Assembly: GCA_964385755.1 (NCBI GenBank)
Contig: CAYLPZ010000014.1
Location: forward strand, 1-58,160
DNA length: 58,160 nt
Direction of reading: 5' to 3'
From: CAG-698 sp964385755
GTDB taxonomy: Bacteria > Bacillota_I > Bacilli_A > ML615J-28 > CAG-698
Position numbers and translations under genes: made by a program. Within the stretch, counting starts at the first letter, position 1; the number at the start of each line of letters is the position of its first letter. This document shows, piece after piece, positions 51,687-58,160 of this stretch. The notes below the pieces were generated by a model that did no database searches, was not told the origin of the DNA, and saw only the letters and a program-made list of their open reading frames with translations.

Positions 51687-54266
51687 TTAATACTCTTTTC
51701 CATCAGTTAAATGTAGTTCAGAAATATCAATATATTCTAAACGATTTGATTCAAATGAATATTCTTTTCTAAATCCATTATTATCAGTTACTGTAACCTT
51801 ATATTTTAATACTAAAGTGCCTTTAGCTGTTGAAGTTACTTTTCCAGTATCATCTAACACAGTTTTTGAAAGAGATTCCCAATTAAATTCATAACCTTGT
51901 AATTGAGTTCTACCAAAATATTCAAGTTTAACTAAATTTCTAAATTCTTGCCATCTTCCAGCTTGTCTAATAACTCCTGGGCAATCTTTTCCACTGAAAT
52001 TCCAGTGTTGTTTGATACGGTCATTACTTAAATTAAATTCAATCATTAAGTCTGCAACTAGTTTTGCTAGCATTCTCATAGTAACGTTATAATCAGCGCC
52101 GTCATTGATACATGATTCAATACCAATACCATTTCTATTACCGCCACCAATACTCCATGCTTCATAATTTGTATTGAAATATTTATCACCATAAACATGT
52201 GATCCATCTCCAGCATGATATGCAACTTCATCTAATGGAAGAGACTGATATATACCATCATTACCAACACTAAAATGCCATCCTATACCACCATTGATTG
52301 ATGGGTCATTATTTTGACTTACGATGCTTTGTGCGAAGCTTAAAGCCGTATGCGTCTTTTCAGATCCTGCTGTATCATGAATTACAATGTATTCAGTTGA
52401 TTTTTTTAATATACCAGTACGTACTTTACCATATGTATATTCTGGGATATAATCAGTATTTCTTTGTGCTTCTCCTGGAGTATAAAATGGAATATATCCA
52501 TAGTTTTCGCCTGTACGCTGTGCATTCCAATATTTATATGCTCTAATATCTTGCCAGTTAATTGCGTTAACAAAATCATTTATTTTTTCTTCTTCACTTT
52601 GATAATGTTTATTCCAAATATAATAATCAGCTATTTCTGTGCAAGATTCTCCTCTAATTGTGATTCTTGGATATAATACTTGACTATCTCCTAAAACAGG
52701 TTCTTGTGCTAGTTTATTAAAATCTACAGGATCTCCATCTACATCAAACCACTCAATTGTTGCTTCATAATCATCACATGCATTTGGTAAAGCGGGTGAA
52801 TCATAATATAAAACACTATTTTCTGCTACTTCATTAAATACCCATTTGATGACATATTCTGCTTTTTCTTTAATTGGTTTTCCACCAACTACTACTGGAA
52901 CATAAAAATGACGTGATGTTTCAGGCTCAGTAGTTCTAATATTTAACTTAATAGTAACAATTTCATCATGGAATGGCTGAGTATATATACCTGTTTTTGA
53001 TAAATATTCAGGCTTATCAATTTCTTTTATGATCATTCTTGAGCCACCATATGAATCTGAACTATTCTTAAATTTTACACTATTTGTTATTTCTGATGGT
53101 AATGCATCTAAAAATTCTGCTATTAGACTATCAGTGAAATTTCCCCAAATTTTATAGTTTAGTTGTTTTTCTACTGTAAATCCATTATATGATAATACTA
53201 CTTTACCACTACTTAAAATATCTTCAAACTCACGTGAGACTACGCCTTCTTCATTTATTCCTTGATCCATATAATAAGTTAAAGTATAAGTATCAGTACT
53301 TTTTGGTAAGTCTTCGTAACCTTCTTCTGGGAAGTTAATACTATCTAATAATTCTAAAGCTTTATCTTCACTATTATCTTTTATGACATTTACTTCCATC
53401 TTTTTTGATACATCACTATTTAGTAAACTTGTAATAGAAATTAAACATGTTCCTTCTTTTAGTGCGAAAAGAGTATTTCCCTCTACTTTAATAATTGATT
53501 CATCACTACTTGTCACAACAAAACTATCATAATTTATACTAATATCTAAAACATATTCACCACCAACAATTATTTCTTTTGGAGGATTTTCACAAATAAT
53601 ATTAATATTTTGTTTTATCTCAACTTCTTTTTCAACTTTTGCAGAACCGAAGGTAGCTTTTAGAACTGTTTTTCCAATGCCAGATATAATAAATCTATTA
53701 TCAAATACTTTAACAACATCTTCATTAGAGCTTTCTAAAGCTAATACTCCTTCACCAGTAGTAACGACCTCAATTATACTTTGTAAATAATTTTCGGTAT
53801 CTAAAGATACTATAATTTCGACAGTTTCCTTCTTTTCTTTTAATACTTCAAAAGTTTCCTCACCTTTTTGTCCACATTCACAAGATTTATAATATACTAT
53901 TTTTTCATCATCTTCTGATTTAATAAAACCACTATTCTTTATTTCTTTATCAAAAATGTGAATATGTTCTTTTACTTCAATAGTAAGAGATGCTGTAACA
54001 TTTTCTATTTTTGCAGTGACTACTACTGTTCCTTCACCAACTGCTGTTACTACACTACCATTAATTGTAATAATTCCATCTTTATCAAAAGAATAGTTTA
54101 CTTCTCTAACAACAGATAATACTGGCTTTAACTCGTATGTATCACCAATATTCATTTCAACCTTTTCTTCTTTGAAACTAATTTCATAAGAAATAGTTTG
54201 ACCACAAGAAATAACAAAAACCGCAAAAGCAATTAATAAAATGCTTAAAAACTTTTTAATTTTCAT
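51687..54266 (-). CDS. Lipoprotein amidase with Ig-like domains (second in operon)
   Basis: An 859-residue lipoprotein (lipobox FVISC, Cys21). A first Ig unit is followed by an unusual segment HIFDKEIKNSGFIKSEDDEKIVYYKSCECGQKG (about 98-130), a His/Cys-rich spacer found in surface proteins. Further Ig and atypical Ig units run to about 600. The Amidase_2 domain has His630 (YIVIHDTAG), His754, Lys760 and Cys762 (KQHWNFSGKDCP), with the His-to-Cys spacing of T7 lysozyme. The terminal cap reads WESLSKTVLDDTGKV. SD AAGG before the ATG. About 14 bases after the first amidase gene. Confidence 0.92.
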   Translation of the reverse strand: MKIKKFLSILLIAFAVFVISCGQTISYEISFKEEKVEMNIGDTYELKPVLSVVREVNYSFDKDGIITINGSVVTAVGEGTVVVTAKIENVTASLTIEVKEHIHIFDKEIKNSGFIKSEDDEKIVYYKSCECGQKGEETFEVLKEKKETVEIIVSLDTENYLQSIIEVVTTGEGVLALESSNEDVVKVFDNRFIISGIGKTVLKATFGSAKVEKEVEIKQNINIICENPPKEIIVGGEYVLDISINYDSFVVTSSDESIIKVEGNTLFALKEGTCLISITSLLNSDVSKKMEVNVIKDNSEDKALELLDSINFPEEGYEDLPKSTDTYTLTYYMDQGINEEGVVSREFEDILSSGKVVLSYNGFTVEKQLNYKIWGNFTDSLIAEFLDALPSEITNSVKFKNSSDSYGGSRMIIKEIDKPEYLSKTGIYTQPFHDEIVTIKLNIRTTEPETSRHFYVPVVVGGKPIKEKAEYVIKWVFNEVAENSVLYYDSPALPNACDDYEATIEWFDVDGDPVDFNKLAQEPVLGDSQVLYPRITIRGESCTEIADYYIWNKHYQSEEEKINDFVNAINWQDIRAYKYWNAQRTGENYGYIPFYTPGEAQRNTDYIPEYTYGKVRTGILKKSTEYIVIHDTAGSEKTHTALSFAQSIVSQNNDPSINGGIGWHFSVGNDGIYQSLPLDEVAYHAGDGSHVYGDKYFNTNYEAWSIGGGNRNGIGIESCINDGADYNVTMRMLAKLVADLMIEFNLSNDRIKQHWNFSGKDCPGVIRQAGRWQEFRNLVKLEYFGRTQLQGYEFNWESLSKTVLDDTGKVTSTAKGTLVLKYKVTVTDNNGFRKEYSFESNRLEYIDISELHLTDGKEY

Positions 54267-54280
54267 ACCTTTTCTCCTTT

Positions 54281-56485
54281 TTATATACTATTAAGAATAG
54301 ATTCAAATATATACTCTTTTGTTTCACTATCAATAGTTACGCTTACTTTATATTTTAAAGTTGGTTTCGTCTTTGGATTATTAATAACTTTTCCGGTGTC
54401 ATCTAAAAATTCTTTTGAAAGAGACTCCCATTTAAAAGTTACGCCTTCAAGAGTTGTCCTACCGATATATTCTATCGTGATTAGTTCAAGCATTTCTTCC
54501 CATCTACCTGCTTCTCTAATTACTTGTGGACAATTTTTACCCGAAAAATCATAATGCTGGCGAATATCTGACGGAGTAAGACCATACATAACTAAAAGCT
54601 TACTAACTAGTTTTGCTGTGTTACGCATTGTCATATTAAAATCACATCCTGCATATACACACATTTCTATGCCAATTGAATTATTATTTCCACCACCAAT
54701 ACTTGAATGACGATTTGTATCATTATAATAAAAATCTCCATAATTATATCCGCCATCCCCCGCATGCCATCCTATTTCACCTAAGTTAAGATGTTGATAT
54801 GCTTCGGTGTCATCAACTGAAAAGTGCCATGAAGCAATTCTATCAGTTGTATGAATATACTCATTAAGTCCTTTTGCGGTGGCAGTTGGATGAGCCATAC
54901 CTGTGTTATGAAGAGTAATGTATTTTGTAGAACTCCTTAATCTATCAGGTTTTAAATTAGATGTACTTGGTAAAATATCTTCTGTGACTTGCAATTCTTC
55001 ATTTTGATAAAAAGGAAGATATCCTATATTTTGTGTCCTTACAGAAGTATATCCTTCTTCATACCCATATAAATAATATTTTTGTGTCTTTATTTCTTTC
55101 TTACAAATGATAGCAAGAAAATCTTCAACTACATCCCATTTATCAGTAGGATCTTTCCCTTTTATGGTCATCTCCACAAAACCTATTTTTTCAAATTCAC
55201 CTAATGTAACAATTAGTTTCATTTTTATTATGGTTGTTTCTAGTGGTTGATTATATTTCCCATCAGAGGAAAGAACCAAAGAATTAAATGACTCCCAATT
55301 AAGTTTTGCACTATACAATTCATCATATTCTGGGAATATTATATCCTTTTCAACAAGCATCGAAGCAAATTCATTTTTGTATAAATCAAATATTTTAAGC
55401 GCTTTTGCTTCCGAATCCTTCATTACACATTTGACTGTATATTCTTTTATTCTTTCTTCATTATTTATTTTAATTATACATTTTAATGTTATATAATAAT
55501 TTTCATCATCTGTTCTTTCAAATTCAAAAACACCATCATCTAATAATATGCCATCAACATACCAATCAATTAGAGTCCCATAATCAAAATAAGATGTTGG
55601 TAGATATAATGCTCTTCTAGTTTCTTGTGGAATTTTACCATCAATATATTTGATTACAACATCAAATTCACTTCCACTACCAATGATTTTTATAGGAATA
55701 AATGCACAATACTCTTCCCCATCAATATACCACATTACTGTTAACTCTGAGTCAAGTGAAAGAATTGGCGCACTATATTTACCCTCATCTGATAAATACT
55801 TTGAATCATTAGAGTAATAAATGAATTCGATGTTAGAGTCATAGTAATTTTTTACAAGATTAATATCAGATCTTACTTCTAAATTTTCATATAACGAAAA
55901 CAAGTAATTTGTTATAGATTCTTCACTTACATCATAAATAATAATTTCTTTTATTATCTTTTCATTTGTATACTCATTTAATATTACTATTTCTGTAGTA
56001 CCTTCTTTTAAAGAAGTAATAGTTAATCTTTCTTTATCAACAAATAAATATTTCTCATCAACAATTAATGTTATTTTATCATCTTCACATTCTTTATTTA
56101 TTTGATAATTATATTCTTTATTTAACTCTAAATTATTTTGTATGATGAATGAAAAATCATGACTTATTTCTTTTGCTTTTATTTCTACACATATTTCTTT
56201 TGATATACTATTATCTTCATTTGCAATTATTTTTATAGTAGTTTTTCCTTCTTTAACCGCTTTAATCTTGCAATTATCAATGATAATAATATTATCATTG
56301 TTTACTTCTATTCTATATGTACAATTTATACAATCTATTTCTAATAAAACTTCTTCATCAATATAGAGTTCAGTTTTTTCTATGTCTATTTTGAAATCTA
56401 TATTCCCACCTTGCTTATCACAACTAATAGTAAAAAGCGCAAATATGAATAATAATAAAACTAAAAAACTCTTATTTTTTAACAT
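54281..56485 (-). CDS. Lipoprotein amidase with Ig-like domains (first in operon)
   Basis: A 734-residue lipoprotein (lipobox FTISC, Cys22). Two BIG2-like units (about 25-185), three atypical Ig units, then Amidase_2: His526 (YITLHNTG), His644 and Cys652 (RQHYDFSGKNCP), and a terminal cap WESLSKEFLDDTGKV. The zinc-site HxT is HNT here rather than HDT. The divergence among the three tandem copies in the Ig region is much greater than in the amidase domain. SD GGATAAGG; TATAAT about 75 bases upstream with no convincing -35. Confidence 0.92.
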   Translation of the reverse strand: MLKNKSFLVLLLFIFALFTISCDKQGGNIDFKIDIEKTELYIDEEVLLEIDCINCTYRIEVNNDNIIIIDNCKIKAVKEGKTTIKIIANEDNSISKEICVEIKAKEISHDFSFIIQNNLELNKEYNYQINKECEDDKITLIVDEKYLFVDKERLTITSLKEGTTEIVILNEYTNEKIIKEIIIYDVSEESITNYLFSLYENLEVRSDINLVKNYYDSNIEFIYYSNDSKYLSDEGKYSAPILSLDSELTVMWYIDGEEYCAFIPIKIIGSGSEFDVVIKYIDGKIPQETRRALYLPTSYFDYGTLIDWYVDGILLDDGVFEFERTDDENYYITLKCIIKINNEERIKEYTVKCVMKDSEAKALKIFDLYKNEFASMLVEKDIIFPEYDELYSAKLNWESFNSLVLSSDGKYNQPLETTIIKMKLIVTLGEFEKIGFVEMTIKGKDPTDKWDVVEDFLAIICKKEIKTQKYYLYGYEEGYTSVRTQNIGYLPFYQNEELQVTEDILPSTSNLKPDRLRSSTKYITLHNTGMAHPTATAKGLNEYIHTTDRIASWHFSVDDTEAYQHLNLGEIGWHAGDGGYNYGDFYYNDTNRHSSIGGGNNNSIGIEMCVYAGCDFNMTMRNTAKLVSKLLVMYGLTPSDIRQHYDFSGKNCPQVIREAGRWEEMLELITIEYIGRTTLEGVTFKWESLSKEFLDDTGKVINNPKTKPTLKYKVSVTIDSETKEYIFESILNSI

Positions 56486-56651
56486 GATTATCCTTATCCC
56501 TTTTATATATTTTTATTAAACTTATATTCTTTTATATTATTATACAACATCACATTATAAAAAGAAAGCCTTTTCACTTTTTACGCATAAAAATTTCTTA
56601 CAAATATTTTTTTTATTTTTTCCCTCTTTCAAAAACTCTTGTGATGTCACC

Positions 56652-56902
56652 AGGATTCTTTACAGAAGCATTTTCAAACAATCAAATTTTGATTTTGATA
56701 AATCATCATTTATGATATGTAAAGATCATATCTTTGCAAAAACTTGTTTAATTTTTAGATGATGATTGAAACTCTTAAATATTTTAATGCTTCGTCTGGA
56801 GGTGTTGCTAGAAATTTACATATAAGCAGCCAAAACTTTCTTGATGTTTTTTTAAAATTATTCACATATATTCCTTCTTATGTTTTACTAACTATTTTAT
56901 AA
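56652..56902 (+). pseudogene. Decayed ISL3-like transposase fragment
   Basis: Two plus-strand frame fragments in the 540-base gap before the tRNA genes. The first (56652-56762) reads ICKDHIFAKTCLI, like the zinc-knuckle block (CKxCxxxFxAKTS) of ISL3 transposases. After a frame change the second (56762-56902) reads SSGGVARNLHISSQNFLDVF, then TYIPSYVL, like the HTH-to-DDE linker of the same family (VARxLxISSxTVLxIF). No terminal repeats were found. On the minus strand a 36-codon ORF (56755-56865) with an SD-like sequence also exists but resembles nothing. Assignment rests on remembered family patterns. Confidence 0.4.
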
Positions 56903-57027
56903 TGTTATACTTAACAAGTAATAAAATATGAAGTTTTAGAGTCTAGAGATAAAAATTTTTTATTAAAATAATAAATAAAAAAAGTATAATTTGTGACAAT
57001 AAATCAACTTATTAATTATTTAGACGT

Positions 57028-57052
57028 AAAAAAAAATCGCCCATAAGGCAAT
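57028..57052 (-). terminator. Terminator of the rRNA-tRNA operon
   Basis: Minus strand: ATTGCC, TTAT loop, GGGCGAT (57036-57052), then nine T residues, about 44 bases after tRNA-Phe. Confidence 0.75.
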
Positions 57053-57095
57053 CCACTAAAATATATATTGTCTTCCAAAAAGGAAAGTTCATAAG

Positions 57096-57171
57096 TGGTG
57101 GCTCGGGACGGAATTGAACCGCCGACACAGGGATTTTCAGTCCCTTGCTCTACCGACTGAGCTACCGAGCC
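57096..57171 (-). tRNA. tRNA-Phe(GAA)
   Basis: Cloverleaf with anticodon loop CTGAAAA, acceptor GGCTCGG/CCGAGCC and encoded ACCA. Last of the eleven-tRNA cluster. It is the likely effector of the pheS T-box. Confidence 0.97.
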
Positions 57172-57186
57172 AGTTACTAATAAAAA

Positions 57187-57262
57187 TGGCGGTCCTGACG
57201 GGAATCGAACCCGCGATCTCCTGCGTGACAGGCAGGCGTGATAACCGCTACACCACAGGACC
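57187..57262 (-). tRNA. tRNA-Asp(GTC)
   Basis: Anticodon loop CTGTCAC, acceptor GGTCCTG/CAGGACC, encoded GCCA end. Confidence 0.97.
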
Positions 57263-57265
57263 AAT

Positions 57266-57340
57266 TGGTTGCGGAGGAAGGATTCGAACCAACGACCTCT
57301 GGGTTATGAGCCCAACGAGCTACCCCTGCTCCACTCCGCG
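57266..57340 (-). tRNA. Initiator tRNA-fMet(CAT)
   Basis: Anticodon loop CTCATAA. The first position C faces A72 without pairing (CGCGGAG...CTCCGCA), the formylation/initiator mark. CCA encoded. Confidence 0.95.
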
Positions 57341-57353
57341 ATAAAGATAAAAA

Positions 57354-57444
57354 TGGCGGAGGAAGCAGGATTCGAACCCGCGCGCCTGTTACAGCCTGTC
57401 GGTTTTCAAGACCGATCCCTTCAGCCGGACTTGGGTATTCCTCC
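57354..57444 (-). tRNA. tRNA-Ser(TGA)
   Basis: 91 bases with the long variable arm of class II tRNAs, anticodon TGA in CTTGAAA, acceptor GGAGGAA/TTCCTCC, GCCA end. Confidence 0.97.
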
Positions 57445-57484
57445 GTTTATATCTTAATAAATTGGATAGTGATAATAGTATTAC

Positions 57485-57561
57485 TGGTGGATCCGGTAGG
57501 ACTCGAACCTACGACCGCCCGGTTATGAGCCGGATGCTCTGACCAACTGAGCTACGGATCC
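57485..57561 (-). tRNA. tRNA-Ile2(CAT), lysidine type
   Basis: Anticodon CAT, but body and arms (GGCTCATAACCGG stem-loop, GGTCGTAGGTTCGAGTCCTAC) follow the Bacillus tRNA-Ile2 rather than elongator Met, which is the next gene. It would need TilS to make lysidine and read AUA. Distinction from Met is by similarity. Confidence 0.8.
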
Positions 57562-57565
57562 AAAT

Positions 57566-57642
57566 TGGTAGCGGTGGGGGGATTCGAACCCTCGACCTTT
57601 CGGGTATGAACCGAACGCTCTAGCCAGCTAAGCTACACCGCC
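57566..57642 (-). tRNA. Elongator tRNA-Met(CAT)
   Basis: Anticodon loop TTCATAC, acceptor GGCGGTG/CACCGCT, sequence very close to Bacillus elongator tRNA-Met. CCA encoded. Confidence 0.93.
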
Positions 57643-57669
57643 AGCGTTATTAAACTATTATTATAAAAA

Positions 57670-57745
57670 TGGTGGATCCTGCCGGGATCGAACCGGTGAC
57701 CTTCTGCGTGCAAAACAGACGCTCTCCCAGCTGAGCTAAGGACCC
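57670..57745 (-). tRNA. tRNA-Ala(TGC)
   Basis: Anticodon loop TTTGCAC, with GGGTCCTTAGCTCAGCTGGG, close to other Bacillota tRNA-Ala. CCA encoded. Confidence 0.96.
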
Positions 57746-57759
57746 ACATATATGGAAAT

Positions 57760-57846
57760 TGGTGCCTAAGGCGGGAATCGAACCCGCACGGTATTGCTAC
57801 CACAGGATTTTAAGTCCTGCGCGTCTACCTGTTCCGCCACTCAGGC
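57760..57846 (-). tRNA. tRNA-Leu(TAA)
   Basis: 87 bases with long variable arm, anticodon TAA in CTTAAAA, acceptor GCCTGAG, CCA encoded. Confidence 0.96.
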
Positions 57847-57851
57847 AAAGA

Positions 57852-57927
57852 TGGTGTCTCCGGGACGATTCGAACGTCTGACCCACTGATTAAAAGTCAG
57901 TTGCTCTACCTGCTGAGCTACGGAGAC
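57852..57927 (-). tRNA. tRNA-Lys(TTT)
   Basis: Anticodon loop CTTTTAA, acceptor GTCTCCG/CGGAGAC, CCA encoded. Confidence 0.97.
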
Positions 57928-57931
57928 AAAA

Positions 57932-58007
<76 letters not shown>

Positions 58008-58010
58008 ACA

Positions 58011-58086
58011 TGGTGGGGATTGACGGGATCGAACCGCCGACCCTTTGCTTGTAAGGCAAATGCTCTCCCAGCTGAGCTAAACCCCC
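58011..58086 (-). tRNA. tRNA-Val(TAC)
   Basis: Anticodon loop CTTACAA, acceptor GGGGGTT paired with AATCCCC, CCA encoded. First tRNA after 5S rRNA. Confidence 0.97.
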
Positions 58087-58119
58087 ATACGTTTCCAGTT
58101 TAAATAATCAAATAGAAAG

Positions 58120-58160
58120 GAACTTGGCAACGCCCTACTTTTGCGGGAAAATCCAACTAT
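58120..58160 (-). rRNA. rrf: 5S rRNA, 3' end (runs off window)
   Basis: Minus strand: GCAAAAGTAGGGCGTTGCCA, the conserved 3' region of bacterial 5S rRNA (loop E/helix IV to helix I). The rest, and presumably 23S and 16S, lie beyond the window. The tRNA cluster is the distal part of this rRNA operon. Confidence 0.93.

Noticed and set aside
56755..56865. 36-codon minus-strand ORF with SD-like AAGGA
   Set aside because: Starts at GTG, resembles no family, and overlaps a plus-strand fragment with better transposase similarity.
57016..57457. ORFs of 60-80 codons across the tRNA genes
   Set aside because: They run through cloverleaf sequences on both strands; the typical false peptides of tRNA clusters (for example ATTYELS and GFEPARLLQP) are annotation artefacts.

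Overview
The window looks like a low-GC Bacillota chromosome segment, probably from an uncultured, gut-type Bacilli/Mollicutes-related lineage. The evidence is strongly A+T-biased codon use, standard code (Trp as TGG, TGA as stop), AGGAGG-type ribosome binding sites, Gram-positive regulatory RNAs (a T-box, an S10-type leader, a yybP-ykoY aptamer), many lipobox signal peptides, and a tRNA cluster behind 5S rRNA whose order matches part of the Bacillus rrnB cluster. Lineage placement is inference from memory.

Layout. 1-3.8 kb (minus): a partial lipoprotein, a MATE exporter, and a two-gene unit encoding a sodium-pump decarboxylase beta subunit (OadB-like) plus an Ig-domain lipoprotein ending in an OadG-like membrane segment. 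That unit sits behind a clear yybP-ykoY (Mn2+) riboswitch. 3.9-8.8 kb (plus): a membrane-anchored duplicated protein, an intracellular GH9-like hydrolase, and ispH. 8.9-15.6 kb (minus): a prepilin-like protein with a beta-helix-like tail, and pheS-pheT plus a DUF2974-type hydrolase behind a T-box. 15.7-29.9 kb (minus): the S10-spc-alpha ribosomal superoperon, rpsJ to rplQ, including secY, adk, infA, rpmJ and rpoA, with a consensus promoter and structured leader. map is absent between adk and infA.

30-36 kb: YebC, a BspA-like leucine-rich-repeat lipoprotein, and a first Ig/InlB-repeat amidase lipoprotein. 36.0-36.8 kb: very small genes, one a YjcZ-type tiny membrane protein with a sigma-K-like promoter, which hints at sporulation. 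36.8-41.4 kb: an RNA/lipid housekeeping operon (DnaQ-BRCT, RluA, MnmM-type methyltransferase, ThpR, aldo/keto reductase, OlsB-like acyltransferase). 41.4-46 kb: two related C39-like peptidases (one lipoprotein, one without signal peptide) and an ECF sigma/anti-sigma pair. 46.2-48.5 kb: an ABC permease and binding lipoprotein without ATPase, divergent from a Crp/Fnr regulator across a 22-bp perfect palindrome.

48.5-56.5 kb: an operon of three large Ig-amidase lipoproteins plus a zinc-ribbon membrane protein. 56.6-56.9 kb holds a decayed ISL3-like transposase. 57.1-58.16 kb holds eleven tRNA genes and the 3' end of 5S rRNA, all on the minus strand.

The accessory part is dominated by surface lipoproteins built from Ig-like modules with a C-terminal peptidoglycan- or peptide-cleaving enzyme. 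The most unusual observations are the Mn2+ riboswitch on the OadB-like/Ig-OadG unit and the palindrome centred at -41.5 of the orphan ABC operon.
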